64,000 nt of DNA, from NCBI GenBank assembly GCA_015680685.1, contig MNCI01007588.1:290075-354074 (forward strand), given 5' to 3'. The notes under the pieces are model-generated. The model saw nothing but the letters and a program-made list of their open reading frames with translations. It ran no database searches and was not told the origin of the DNA. Origin of the DNA: Gnetum montanum. Its lineage: Eukaryota > Streptophyta > Gnetopsida > Gnetales > Gnetaceae. The stretch's first letter is position 1; the number at the start of each line of letters is the position of its first letter. Both the position numbers and the translations under genes were made by a program. Positions 1-12,300 of the stretch are shown piece after piece.

Positions 1-240
1 ATGGTGATGAACATAGGTTCAGTTGTGACCTGACCTTTCTCAGGATCGTCTTTGATAGACTCGTCGTGGAAGGTCAGCGAGGTAGGCATAGGTTGCTCAG
101 CTTCGAAAGGAAACATGACAGCATGTATCGCTTCCTCCTCCACTGGCAAGCTTTCATCCACTGATATGGATGTCAGCATGCGAACCATAGCCTCACGGTG
201 TTCTCGAGACGTCATAAGCAGGTCGTAATGGCTCAGCATT
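1..240 (-). pseudogene. Tat1 protease region (partial)
   Basis: On the minus strand this stretch matches the Tat2 protease leader at 39200-39430: a segment rich in Glu and Pro, and the text just ahead of the VDDGA-type active site. The active site itself is beyond the window start. It is the end of the gag-pro polyprotein. No start codon belongs here because the reading continues from gag. Confidence 0.7.
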
Positions 241-3188
241 GTGTTCTTTTGTTTGAGAGCCTGTTTAAATTACGTAAATGCATCGAGGAGGCCCTTCTCT
301 CGGCTAGGTTGTTTTCCCCCCTTGTCTTCTTCCATTCGGCCCAAGAGACGGATCTCTCGAGGTGGAACGGTGTTAGTCAAAGGGTTGCTCTTTTTCTTGG
401 CCAGAGAAGGCGGTTGCATTTCTGCACCTTTATCCTGCCCCTGGGGTACAGGCGAAGGCACAGAGGCCAGGGGCCTGGGCTTAGGGAAGCCGAGCGTAGA
501 ATGGTCTTTTGTTGCGCTAACTGATGTGTCGTCTCCCTTTCGTTTGGGAGGTGATGGTTGATGCTTTTGGTTGGAGGTTTGCCCTTGCATGAGAGGAGAA
601 ACCTATGGTTTTGGTGCCCTGATAATGAAGGGTGCCTTGGGCTTGGGTGCGGATGAGGCCGCGGCTTGGCTATTGCTGCGTGACTGAGAGTGTATCCGAG
701 AAGGTGCCCGTATAATGAAGGGTGGCCTCGGGACCCCGCTAGCTGCTGATGAAATGGTTGGCCCTCTTTGTGAGTTGGCAGGGATGCACAAAACAAAAGG
801 TTGTTTTGGCGGTTCCCGCCTCTCACTATCCGTACTCACCACAGTGATTGTATAAGCGTCGTCGTTTGTGTTCAACGGGTCCTTATATACATGCAATGTT
901 TGGTTTTCTGGACGTGTCGAGTTGCTGCTGTCTAACTTGAGTGAACCATCATCCAGCATACATTGAATGTCATCTTTCAATGCCCAGCAATAATCCGTAT
1001 CGTGACCACACAGCTGGTGGTAGTCACAGAAACGGTCCAGCCTGAAAGATCTCGGAACTGGTGGTTCGTTAGGTAAGGCTAAAAAAGGGTTCTTTAGCAG
1101 TTCACAATGACGTCTGTGACGCTTCAGAGCCTCCTCGGACACCTTCTTAGGTTGAATGTGCCCTGCCCCTAACAGTTGTTTCAGCAGTTCGGAATGCTTT
1201 ACAGGTAATGCCGTGTACTTGGAGCGATCCTTACGCTCAAAGTTTGGCTTAGGCTGGGGGGCCTTTTCAGGAGCCGCTGTGTCTTGACTGGTGCCGACAC
1301 TAGCCATGGTTTCAGGAGGCGCCGTGGGTGCCTTTTTGTTCTTAGTCTTTGTACTCTTAGTCATTGCAGCTACTTTCGTTGTCGCTACTTTCCCTTTGTC
1401 TTTGCTCTTGTTATGTGCATTCCTGTAGGCGACATACGCCGGGTCTTTGCTAGCCTCCGCAGCATCTTGGATGCTTCTAACTTGAGCGAAGGCCTGATGT
1501 AAAGAATTGGGGGAAAGATAGTACAGCTTTAACTTAATGAAGTCATTGACTGCTTCCTTGAATATAGCTAGTAGATGTGAGTCCGCGATCGGCTCGCGGA
1601 TCTCATTCAAGGTTGCATTCCAACGCTGTATAAACCTTTGGACGAGCTCGAGCGGGTCTTGTTTCACCCCCATGAGCTGATCCAATGTGACTTCCGGTTT
1701 CAAGTTGTATTTGAAGCGGGTCACAAATTGGGTCAGCAGCTCTTCCAGGGTTGAGATGGAAGAGCGCGGGAGGGCTCGATACCAATCCAAAGCCTTCCCT
1801 GTTAAAGACATTGCAAAGACTCAGATGATGGTGTGTGGCCACTGTTGTAACAATAAGGAATCAGACCTAAACGTGACCAAGTGAGCATTGGGATCTCCCT
1901 CTCCATTATACTTGGTGAAATGAGGTAGGGACATCCCCAGCGGCAATGACAGCATAGGGACTGCTAGACTAATCGGATCATCCTGATAAAAGTCCATGAT
2001 CTGAATGGTATCAGAACTAGTGGCTTTGAGGTGTTGAACCTCCTCGGTGAGCGTCTGTATAAGCTGGAAGGCCTAGTCTAGACCTGTTGATGGAGGTGTC
2101 TGTGCAGAAGGCATAGGAGGTTGGACCGGGAGGGCGGCACCAGGAAATGGAAATGAAGGAAGAGGTTGACTGGCTACTTGTGGGGCGGGGATCCCAACAG
2201 GTAGGGAAGCCTGTGAAGACCACCACCCGCTGGTTTGCGCAGAGGGGTTAGCCGCCGCCTGTTGCATGAGATAAGGATGAGGATACTGTAGCACCACCTA
2301 TGGAACATGCGTTGTGGGTGCAACCGGGGGTTGCACGCCATACACCACAGACTGGGTATGTTGCGCCGCCGGGTTGGCCCACTGACCTGCGGCAGGCTGT
2401 TGGGCGTAAGTTTGTGGCTGAACGGCTGCGGTAATCTGTTGAGTTGGAGGGGGCGGAAGCAACAAGGTCTACACCGAGCGCATTACGGATATGTTGTGAC
2501 GTTGTATCTGAGGGATGAAATGGGGAGCAACGGTCACCGGGACCACCACTGGGATGCTAAGTACCCGCGGTGATGAAACCGCCCCCACCTTATTATGGGG
2601 TACTTGTACTTGCAGCCCGGATGACTGCGCAGTGGCCTGCGGAAGGGCAGGTATGTGCATCTGCGCGGTCATGGCTCGGTCAAGAGGAGCAGCCTCTCTG
2701 TTGAAAGGAAACAAGGGATTTATGTACGTTTGGGGGCTCAGAGTATGGAACGAATGTTCCGACTGGGCTGCCAATTCGTCATCCTCCTCCTCATTCTGGG
2801 GTTCAGCCATAACCTGTGCAGCCTGGCTCTTGGCCATGACCAACTATGTGATGAGTTAATGTTGATGTTCGGTCAAGGGAATAATGTCGTAAGCTGTTGG
2901 TTTAAAATCATGGCCCCCTCGGTGGACCACCTCAAAGTTTCGTTTCGCTTCGAGTTCGGCTCAGCTGAGAGCCAGCTTCGCTTGGATCTTAACACATATG
3001 AAGTTGTATTCTTTAGGGGTTATGACTGTGAAGATAGGCTCTTTTCCCTGAAGTCTCAATGATCGGTGCAATGGTCCTTGAGATCCTGCTACGCCAGGAG
3101 CTGGTCTTGTCACCACAATAGGGTTCATAGATGTGGCACCCAAATCAGCAGGGCCCATGGTGGTTGTGGTCGTGTACAAGGAATCCAT
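241..3188 (-). pseudogene. Tat1 gag polyprotein, frameshifted
   Basis: Structural capsid protein that packages element RNA. The likely start is the ATG at 3188 (MDSLYTTTTTMGPADLG), about 250 bases after the primer site. The first part is rich in Pro, Gln and Thr (2073-3188, broken into several frames). The longest open stretch, 603-1811 (402 codons), holds the retrotransposon gag core (KALDWYRALPRSSISTLEEL, then QRFIQRWNATLNEI). It then has a knuckle-like motif FCDYHQLCGHDTDYCWALKD with Cys, His, His and Cys ligands, typical of Tat gag. Residues 140-200 are Lys/Ala/Pro rich. At least two frame changes separate the N-terminal third from the core, so no full protein can be made. Confidence 0.8.
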
Positions 3189-3434
3189 TGAGCGATGAGA
3201 TTAGTGATAATTGGTAACCGGATCTAAAAGATGGCTGGCAATAAGATCACAAATAGGCTTTCTACCCTGTAGGATTCTAAAGGAATCGTTGCTGAGACCG
3301 ATCTACACCACACAACTTATCGTAAGCTTCCGTGGAGGTATTACGTTTACGATATTGGGTATAGATCACTAACAGGGCTACCCAAAAAAAGGCGGATCGG
3401 AACCTAAGAAGCCCTCCTTCTAGCGCTAGAAAAC
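3189..3434 (-). promoter_or_regulatory. Tat1 leader and primer-binding site
   Basis: Untranslated leader between 5' LTR and gag. The probable primer site reads TAGCGCTAGAAGGAGGGCT on the minus strand (3428 to 3410), six bases inside the LTR. Element G has TGGCACTAGAAGGAGGACT in the equivalent place, so the ancestral site probably began TGGCGCTAG. The tRNA is not assigned. Confidence 0.6.
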
Positions 3435-4889
3435 TGTAACAACGGAAAACGTCGGCAGCTGTAAAATACCAAACAAAATTCCGCGTAGACAGTTTTAACC
3501 ACGGATCCGTGCAAGGGCTATGCTGGAAAAACGAATCCGTGGTGCCCTGAACGGTCTAGTCGATCAGACAGGGACTTACTAATCAGTAAATCGATGAAGA
3601 TTATGAATGTTTCATGGAGCGATCTGATTCGAGGAATCACAAAAACGAGGGAAAAATGACGTAGATGAATTGCAACAATGATAACGTTAAACGCGGTAAG
3701 AGGAGGCTAGCACAAGAGAAACACGTAGTTTCAAGATCTACGCTTTGACTTGAAAAATGTATATTTTGTATACCACGTTACAGTGGGGAGACCCCGATTA
3801 CTTGATGTGAAGCAAGCACAAAACAACAAGAAAACTGTCCAAACAGAAGTCCGATCTACCTCGTGGGCTAAAGCCAGGATGCAAGGAAGGTCAAGCTCTG
3901 ACGTCTACCGATCAACTGTTTCTAACCAATAGAGTCTTCCCCAGTAGAACGATTACTCTTGTTGCCAGTGCTCAAAGCGAACTGTGCTCTGTTCTGCCGG
4001 AAGGTGATGCTGTCAACAATTGCCAAAGCGCTGCTCTCTGTATCTCTGCTCAAAAGTGACAAGTGCTCTAGTGCTCAGAAAAAATGCCTTTGCTTTTTCG
4101 ATTTGCCAGCCCCTGTATCTTTGTCAACTGGGGTATTTATAGGCTACGACGCCCTGTAGAAAAGGTGCAACCCTGATGACGTGTGTCCCGAATGTTTCGG
4201 GTACTGTTGGTCTGGCCGTTTTTGTGTCAAACTTTGTGACTACGCACAATACACTTATTTGCGTATCGTGCGTGTGAAGAACAGATGTGTGTCTGGCATG
4301 TTTCAACTGTCTTTGGGTTATGTTACGCTTATTCACGCTGCGTTGTGTACACGAGCGTAACATAACATGGAAACAATAGATTCAAGCTGTTTTACGCTCG
4401 CTTACGCAGCCGCGCGTAATGAAGCATAAACGATGTCTAGTTTGGCGACGCAATACGCTGTGATACGCTACGTTGCGTGATGAGCGTATGATGAGCAATC
4501 ACACTTTCTTAGACTTTGCCTTTGACTATTTTGGAGCTCATTACGCTGCCGTGCATAACATAGCCTTGAACAAATGACTTAGCAAAATATACGAAAATTC
4601 GCATATTACGCTGCTCAAGCTTCTCCCTATGCCAAAGTAACTAGCTTTCTGATGCCGGACTCTGTTTAAACAGAATCACGCTAAGCACCATTACGCTACG
4701 TCGTGTGATATAGCGTAAACAGAAAAAAACATAGAAAGATTAGGAATCTGCACAGGAAGTCGAAGACTTGATGCTACGCACCTCTTTGTGTTGCTCTGTC
4801 TTATTCTCCCTTTTGGAATTCTGACATGCGCCCTTGCCTGAATTGCGAATCTTTGCCTGAGGCCGACTCGCAATTTTCATGGTGTTTCA
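3435..4889 (-). repeat. Tat1 5' LTR
   Basis: 1455 bases. On the minus strand it starts TGAAACACC and ends in CA (plus-strand TGTAACAAC at 3435), matching the Tat2 LTR ends. A TATA box (TATAAATA, minus) is at 4134-4141. Downstream of the start, 4200-4720 carries many short inverted modules of the type TTACGC...GCGTAA. It is diverged from the Tat2 LTRs, so this is a related but separate insertion. Confidence 0.85.
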
Positions 4890-5234
4890 GCAGGTACTAT
4901 AGGACAACCACAATGTGTGCTTGAAGCAAAGAAAGATCCTTCGAAGCCTCAGGAACCTCCACTGCTTGGGACCGTTTGCACTTCTTCCTCGTCTTTGCGT
5001 CATCAAAGGAATTTTGTTTGTCATTTTTGTCCACGTGCTCGGTTTTTTGGTCCTAAACACCAAAATTTTGTAATGATTATAAATCCGTACACTTGGGCAC
5101 TTAGTGTTTGTTTATGTTTGTGTTTGTGAATGTCAATAATTAGTCAATAATCCCATACCTTCCCAAAATTTTATGGGAAACTTGTTCCTCCTTTTGTTCA
5201 CTTAAGGACAAATTTTCATTTAGTCATGAGAGTA
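4890..5234 (+). mobile_element. H5: 3' untranslated end of an Athila-like gypsy element
   Basis: Matches the sequence immediately before the H3 3' LTR (25590-25760), including the stretch ACTTGGGCACTTAG and a weak purine run just before the LTR. Positions about 4915-4990 may be the Pro-rich C-terminal codons of the extra ORF seen in H4. The element is truncated on the left by Tat1. Confidence 0.7.
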
Positions 5235-6057
5235 TTATGAGTCATGTTTTCTTGGGTTTCATTGATGTAATGTTTGTTTTCACCTATAGATACATGCTCA
5301 CCCACTGTGTTTATGGCATCTTTGGTCATAGTTGAAGCAGAGCTCTTGTAATTTTCTTGCTTGAAAGTTAGAATATTTTTCTAAGTGCCCACAATGGGAG
5401 CCAAAGAGTGTACAGATCTTTATTTGAGCACATCTTTGCCTGAGCACAGTAATGTATGCAGTAATAAAAATGAACTTTCTAATAAACCTTGTAGCACTTT
5501 GAAATATATTAAATTTTTACTTATGCATTTATTGTTTTATGCAATTTCCTTTAATGCTTTAAGTAATTAAGTAATCAATTAAACTAAATTAAGCTAGATT
5601 AAATAGCAATTAATTAAGCACATAAGTATGATAACTTCGAGCATTTGCTTAGTGCTTAGTAATCTTAATAACGCTTAACATTTAATAACCCAGTAGCGTT
5701 AAAAATCTTCAAAATGTGTACAACAAGTGGGAATGGATGCTTTTGTTAAGATTAGCTAGCTATAGCTAGTTAGATTCAATTAACAATTTAATTATTTTAT
5801 TTTAGACATTATTCTTTACCCTTAGGCAACTTAAAGTATAAAATGTAAAAATGATAAAAATCATATGTCTCAATTGCACTTAACCATACCTTTGCATTTC
5901 ACAAGTGTAATTGGAAAGATAATGATTACAATGATTAGTTTCACCTCCTAGAGACCAGTGTACTTAGAAGGCTATAAGTCCACAAAATTTGACTAGATCA
6001 CGCATGAATGCTTAGTGATTCATACTGTTGGATGTAGGATCTACTCACTGCTCATCA
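5235..6057 (+). repeat. H5 3' LTR (LTR family B)
   Basis: About 823 bases, ending CTGCTCATCA like the other family B LTRs. Shared internal landmarks include the stretch around GTAATAAAAATGAACTTTC (poly-A signal region) and TAATTAAGCACATAAGTA. The U3/TATA region is more eroded than in the other copies, so the start is approximate. Confidence 0.75.
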
Positions 6058-8937
6058 CTAATGACATAGGATATAAAATATGTAACTACTAAAAATGAAT
6101 TGAGTTGGAAAAACCATAGAATGTACTTGAAACTCTAACTTATGCAACAAAAAAAAAGCCAAAATAGGTATACCATGTATCATGATGTAAATGGAAAGTT
6201 AGCATATGACACCTGCTGTTTGATGATTATTGATGTTATACCCTTTGGTCACCAAGTAGTTTACTTCATACAATGGAGCATTAAGCACTAATGAATTAGC
6301 TTTAGCATGAGCTTAGATGTTTGTTGGCATAGTGATGAATTTGATAAGGTCCTCTAATTCCAAGATATGCTCTTTGAAGTTGAAATATGATAAAAAATAA
6401 AAAGATTTATCTTCTTCTACCTCATTGCTACAATAATCTAAGATAAGGCTTTACCTCCAAGAGTTTCATCTTTGGATATGAATGCTAAAGAAACAACATC
6501 TAATGTAAGAGTAATTACTATAGTGATCAGAGCATGAGTAGATTAGTTCTACATAATTTGAAATGATACCTTATTCCTTGTTTGAATATGGTGTTTATAT
6601 ACATGTCCTTTTTCATTTTCTTTATCATTGAATGTTGTTTCTTTTTTGTATCCTTGTTAGGATCCTAATGATTAGTGTAGGAGTAGGAAGCAAGGGTAAT
6701 TCTTATGACCTCAATGGAAAAGGAGGATGAGATGATGGTAGAATAACATATGATAATACATGTGGCTAATCAACTAGTTTAGATGGGATATGTAAAGGTA
6801 ACAAGTTTTTTGGAGGAAAAGGAAGATAGTTAAACATGGGATTTTAGTGCATGGGAACTACACATATTGAGGTGTTGTATCGATAACGAATGAAGCTCTA
6901 CATGCAGTCAGAGTTATAGATGCATTAGGATTATCTAAGGAAAGGTTAATTGTAAAGGGATGTTTGGACCTTCATGGATTCTATCGGATAGATGATTACA
7001 AATTATTTTGGAAGGATCCTATTTAAATGAAAAATCCAATTTTAGGATGATTATCTTTGTGCTTCAAGAAAAATGCTAAAACTCTCCTTGAGTGAGTTAA
7101 ATGGGTTTTAAAAGATCTACATATCTTGGTTGCTAAGCTGCATTAATGTATTAAAAACCAACTTCCTTTTTCCACCAACACTTTGATGTCATCTTTGAGT
7201 GTGTTGTAATTGTCTATGTCATGTCCCATAAATTCATGGTAATAATAGAATTTGTTGGGGTTATATCACTTTGGGACTGATGGATCTCCTTATACATGTT
7301 GTGAAGGGTTAGTGGCCAAAGTCTACAACCATTTGAATCTAGTTTACATCTACTTTAAGGTCTATTTTAGGATTATGTGCTTCTCTTTCAATAGCATGTT
7401 ATTAAACTATGTGTAGATTATCATAAATTTGTGGCATTTGAATCTTTCCTTAAGTGGTCTTCTTTGCTAGCCCCCATTTGATGAAGTTTTCTAATGTTGT
7501 TGAACTTCTCATTCGTGCTATCATTTCCTCAATTAGTGCATGATGAGTTCAACAAGGCTTGGTTCATAGAAGTCATTGTTTGACCTATGTGAAAAGAGAC
7601 TTTCTTCTTTCCAGCTACCTTCTTAGTCTTATTATGAAAGTTCACCCATTTTAGATCATTACATTGAATGATAACCTTCTTAATGTGTTTCACCGAAGTA
7701 ATGACATCATCAAGGCTAAGTGTTCTAGCATAGACCAACTTGCCCCTAATATAATCATTGAAAACTCCCTAAAAATGTTTAATAGCTAATAATTAAGTAG
7801 TGGATGGGTAAGCTCCATTGTGATTGAAGTTCATCTAGATATAAATTTGGATATAGGCTCATTAAGAGCTTTCTTGATCATTAACAACTTATGTAGTATG
7901 CTACCTCTACTAATATTGTACATAAATCACTCCATGATAGCTGTGTAGAGTTTCTTCAATGAAGTGGTAAACCCATGAAGAAGAGACATGTACCATTCAA
8001 GATCTTTACCCATTAATAAGTTTGAAAAACTCCTTGGAATTATATTAGGTTTATTTGCTAATAACATACACTCATTATGAAATTTAATGACAAAATTGGT
8101 GGGACTAGATTCTCCATTATACATGGTAAAATTTGATAATAAAACCCCTTTAGAAACTTGGGTAGGTGTGATTAATGAGCTAAGAAGGTTAACAAGGAGA
8201 TGGACAATAAAAACTGTAGGACTTCCCCCATGTAATGTTGTAGCCTTTCAGGTCTAATTCACATTAGCTTGCAATTGGACTGATAAGTCTTTAAGTAGCA
8301 ATGTGAATTCAAGAGGCACACTAGGAATAGCTAGCATAGCAAAATTATCCAAGATGGAATTATGGCCAAGTAACACAAGCTAATAAGGTGTAATGGTGGG
8401 TAAGAAAAATAATTGGAAAATGTTATAATGAGATAATGGTTGAGAAGGTGGGAAGAATGGAAGTGAGACTTATTATTGTTGAACTAGTGGTATCATGAAT
8501 AATGGTAAAAAAATGTTTAGTAAGTGATTACAATTTTGAACTTGTAGTTGGGATGCTAGAATTACAACTGTTGTATTAGGGAACAAGTTGTATGTTCACG
8601 CTAGGGTAACAATAGGAGGAGTGAAGGTAGCTGGAGCAACTAAAGCAAGAGCTACATGGTAGATAGGTTAAGTGAGATACAAGTTCATAGGATTGGTGGA
8701 ATTAATTAAATGAATGTACTTAGGAGATTCATTTGATGGTTGGATAAGATGTTAGTGGAGTGATTCTGTCACCATTGAAAGATGAGGATTTTCATCCTCT
8801 TCATCAAAATGGATGCTAACATGATCTCCTCCTTTTCTTTGATCATGTTGAAATTCATAGCTCCTATTAAAGTTGATATTAGGATGATCCACTTTGTAAT
8901 CCATCATAGTTTTTCATTGCTATATTTTGGCACCGGT
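6058..8937 (-). pseudogene. Element G gag (Tat-type gypsy), heavily decayed
   Basis: Read on the minus strand, gag begins at an ATG near 8908 (DYKVDHPNINF). The gag core is at 7927-8124 (FTMYNGESSPTNFVIKFHNE, then KDLEWYMSLLHG). A knuckle-like remnant near 7200-7270 (KFYYYHEFMGHDIDNY) parallels the Tat1 motif. Stops and frameshifts are frequent throughout. From about 6060 to 6600 nothing clear is left. H2 interrupts the element 30 bases before the ATG; its leader and 5' LTR resume at 54195. The element is cut on the left by H5. Confidence 0.65.
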
Positions 8938-9818
8938 GATAAAGTCAATTATTTTTCACCAAGGATATCACATTAACGATGTCATTTATACAATATCATA
9001 GCCCATGCTACATCATCATTGATATGATATCTCTAGATGTGTGTAGTTTTATAAATACAACACTTGGGTGCATAATCCAAAAAATTTTTCATTCCACACC
9101 TTACCTAAGCTCTTGCACTTTTGTTCCATAGTATTAGTGATAAAAGTGAATGCCCACAGTCCAATGTCTAATAGTTGAATGGAGTCTTTATTCAAATAGA
9201 TTGTACTTGGGCATCGATTGTGAATGGAAATAAAGATCAAGATTACTTCACATCATTGCAACATCCACTTAGTATTTATTGTGTTTACATAGAATAATGT
9301 TTTGTGCTTTCTAGCTTAATGTTTTACTTTTCCAAAGCACTTTACTTTTACTCATTTATAGTAAGCAAAATGAGTACAACTAATTTCAAGCACTTAAGTA
9401 TAATCATTTGGTAAGCCTAGTAGAGTTATTTCCTGGTACACCTAGTAGCATAATGCTTGGTAACCCAGTAACAATTATGCAAAGCTTAAGGTGTGTATAG
9501 CAAATCAAGAATGGATACTCATCACATAGATTATATTATATTTACTTACCTATTATCACTTATACTTAGAAATTACTTTGTTTTCATTATGGCTACACTT
9601 AGAAGCATTTTAGGCCTCACAACATCAATTATCATATGCCTCATAGTGAGCTAAATCATATGCTTAGATTTCATTAGCTCCACATGGAAATATAATGGTC
9701 TCAAACTTCAACTCAATTACTAGCATACCAACATTTTCTATCTATAGATTATGATTGCGTCATGCATGAATGCTCGTGACTTGTATGGTTGGATGTTGGA
9801 TTGCTCCATCGGTTATCA
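8938..9818 (+). repeat. H2 5' LTR (LTR family C)
   Basis: About 881 bases, from TGATAAAGTC to GGTTATCA. A TATA box (TATAAATA) at 9050-9057 and an AATAAA near 9229 fix the orientation as plus. Its order of landmarks matches family B (TATA, then ACTTGGGTGCA). Its pair is the LTR at 53299-54194. Confidence 0.8.
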
Positions 9819-9959
9819 TTGGTGCCATTATTAAGGATAGTCAATGTGTGCTAAGTAGTTGATTTCACAAAATTTGTTGTATTAGGAATTCAAAGTTAAA
9901 ATTTATAATACTTAAACAAATTTAACACACACATATTTAATAAGCATCATAGTTTCAAC
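9819..9959 (+). promoter_or_regulatory. H2 primer-binding site and leader
   Basis: One base after the LTR the sequence reads TGGTGCCATTATTAAGGAT (9820-9838), a decayed form of the tRNA-Asp-complementary site seen intact in H4 (62501-62520). The leader is about 120 bases. Confidence 0.6.
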
Positions 9960-11287
9960 ATGGCTTCACTTAAGGATAAATCATCACATGCCAAAGAACT
10001 ACAAAGAGGGAATAATAAAAATAGTGATGAAGAAGATTGGGGGATGCCCATGAAAACTAGAATCACATATACTCACATTGATCCTTACTATGTAGAATTT
10101 ACATTCATATTTCATCAAGATGAGAAAATTAGGTGGAGAGACATACAAGGAAACATAATCCTACCTCCAAAGCGAGTAGCACTCAGCATGCTTCAAACTA
10201 CCCTAAGGAGAATGAGTCTAAACGAGGTACAAGAAGGGTACCATGTACACAACAAAGGCAAACAAAGGAAAAAGAGAAAAGAGATGCTAATATGAAAATT
10301 AAGCATGTACAAAACAAAGGGATGTAGGTCAACACTTCAATTGTCCTAGAAGAACTCAATGGTGACACATTTGTTGTAGAAAAACTCCACCAACACCATG
10401 AGGATCCTTTTGAAACATCTATCATCCAACTTGAAGAACCTATCAAAGTTCAATTACATTCTGCCATGGCAGAGACACCCAAAAAAATACAATAGACTCC
10501 AAGTATAAGTAGAAATCAAGGCCAAGATTTTCTACTAAATCCCACAAGGAGGAATACCAAAGTCCTAGAGTAAGGACAAGTCTACATCATTCTCCTACAG
10601 CCTCATCTTCATCCTCACAATCATCAGTGGACTCTAAAAGGAGTAGATAGAGATAATGGGACCATGATAGGGAAGAACAAAGAACTCATGATCACTATAA
10701 CCATCACCCAAGATACTCTAATGAGGAAGCTGAAGGCCATGAACTAAGAAAGCATAGGGATAGAAGAGAGGATAGAGAGCAGTATGAGCACCGAAGGGGG
10801 CACCACTAATAAATTCCACTAACTCGATCATGATGATGAACGCCTATTAGAAACCTATAATATGATCAATATTCAGAATGATATCTATATACTAACCAAG
10901 CATGTTAGGGATAGCTGCATCAAGCAACTAGACTTGAGTAACATGCCCAGATTTGAGGGTGGTTATAAGGTTGATCCTCAACACCACCTTCAACCATTCC
11001 ATGATGCTTGTGCCCTACAAAACATAGAAAGTGAGTGGCATAAATTGAAGTTATTCCCAAGGACACTTATAAAATAAGCTAAAAGCTCATATCGATCACT
11101 TAAACCAAAATCAATTAGGAGATGGATTACCATGCTAGAGTTTTTCAATGACAAATCTAAAATTATTACCAAGTGTCCAATCTATGAAAATAGAGCCAAG
11201 GATGGAAAAAAGGGACCCATGAATGACACACTTACAAGAAATAAGGGTATATGCACTTAACCCTAACTTTATCAAGAAGGAGATGTC
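9960..11287 (+). pseudogene. H2 gag, first part
   Basis: Starts at ATG 9960 (MASLKDKSSHAKELQRGN). The first 95 residues are open, including YVEFTFIFHQDEKIRWRDIQ; the same block recurs in H3 near 12470. The capsid core at 10862-11077 reads QHHLQPFHDACALQNIESEW then KLKLFPRTLI, followed by out-of-frame WY and SI-RW remnants. The middle (10330-10860) is a charged, Ser/Arg-rich linker with stops. H3 inserts at 11287, within the codons for ALNPNFIKKEM; the reading resumes at 26667. Confidence 0.75.
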
Positions 11288-12180
11288 TGATGAAGTGTAT
11301 TTTTATCAGCTTCGATATATTAGATCTTTGATATTGGAGCCCTGATATTGGATACTTGATATCAGGGACCAAGAAGCAATGTCAAACATCTGATATCATG
11401 GGATGTGTGTCGACCTATAAATATAGTGCTTGGGTGCACACTTTGGGAATAATTTTTTGTCGTAGCATTGCAAGCTTTTGCAATTTCTTTTCTTCAGAGC
11501 TAGAATATTTTCCAAAGTGTTAGTAGCATAAGCCATTGAGTGTTTGAAACATTATTCGAGCATTGTTGTACTTTAGCATGGCAATGTGTTCAGTAATAAA
11601 GATGAGCTTTTTGATAAACCTTGTAGCACCTTAGCTAGATTCATTATTTTATTTATGCATTTAATTTTTTATGCAATTTCATTTAATGCTCCCAAGTAAT
11701 TAAGATAAATGAAGCTAAGATAAGTTAGCTAAGTTAAATAGCAATTGATTACACACATAAGCACGACCATTTGAGCATGCACATGACACTTGGTAATCCC
11801 AACAATGCTTAATGTTTAGTAACCTAGCAGCATTATACATGTTCAGGATGTGCACAAAACATGGAACCGGATGCTTATGTTAGGATAGTTAGTTATTAAT
11901 TGGCAATTGAATTAGTTAAATTGGCTTATAAATTGAGTTTCAACTTGTTATTAATTGTAGATGAATAGAATATAAAATAATAAAAATCATGTGCCTCAAT
12001 TGCACTTAACCATACAAGTAAGCTCCACAAGTGTAGTTGAGAAGACAACAATCGTCACAATTAGATTTCATGTCCTGGAACCAATACACTTAGGAACTTA
12101 AGGCCTATGGAATTCAACTGGATCATGCATGAACATTTTTGATTTAGATGGTTGAGTGTAGGGGTACTCACCACTCATCA
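11288..12180 (+). repeat. H3 5' LTR (LTR family B)
   Basis: 893 bases, from TGATGAAGTG to CACTCATCA. The U3 holds several GATAT/ATATC modules (11310-11400) just upstream of TATAAATA at 11416-11423. A poly-A signal AATAAA is at 11595-11600. It pairs with 25761-26666. Confidence 0.88.
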
Positions 12181-12300
12181 TTAGCATCATTATTGGGGAC
12201 CTTTAGTTTGTTATGTGCACTATCTAGGACTTGGTGAAAAATTAGTTAACATTGTTGGAGTGAACCCTAAAGTCATATCATACCTCAGAATAACTACAAC
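12181..12300 (+). promoter_or_regulatory. H3 primer-binding site and leader
   Basis: TAGCATCATTATTGGGGACC at 12182-12201 aligns with the H4 primer site TGGCACCGTTGCTGGGGATG with several transitions. tRNA-Asp priming is inferred from that family resemblance. Confidence 0.6.

Larger units (their letters stand above)
1..4889 (-). mobile_element. Tat1: 5' part of a Ty3/gypsy Tat-type LTR retrotransposon, running off the left edge
   Basis: On the minus strand the order is 5' LTR (4889 to 3435), primer site, leader, gag, zinc-finger-like motif and the start of protease at the window edge. The same order and closely similar sequence recur in Tat2 (38.7-43.4 kb), which fixes the identity. Pol and the 3' LTR lie outside the window. 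The right LTR ends at 4889 and abuts H5 3' sequence, so Tat1 inserted into H5. The left target-site copy cannot be seen; the right flank begins GCAGG. Confidence 0.85.

Noticed and set aside
8638-9818. LTR C as the minus-strand 5' LTR of element G
   Set aside because: Its TATAAATA and AATAAA face the plus strand, a tRNA-Asp-like primer site follows on the plus side, and element G has its own leader and primer site at 54.2-54.7 kb.
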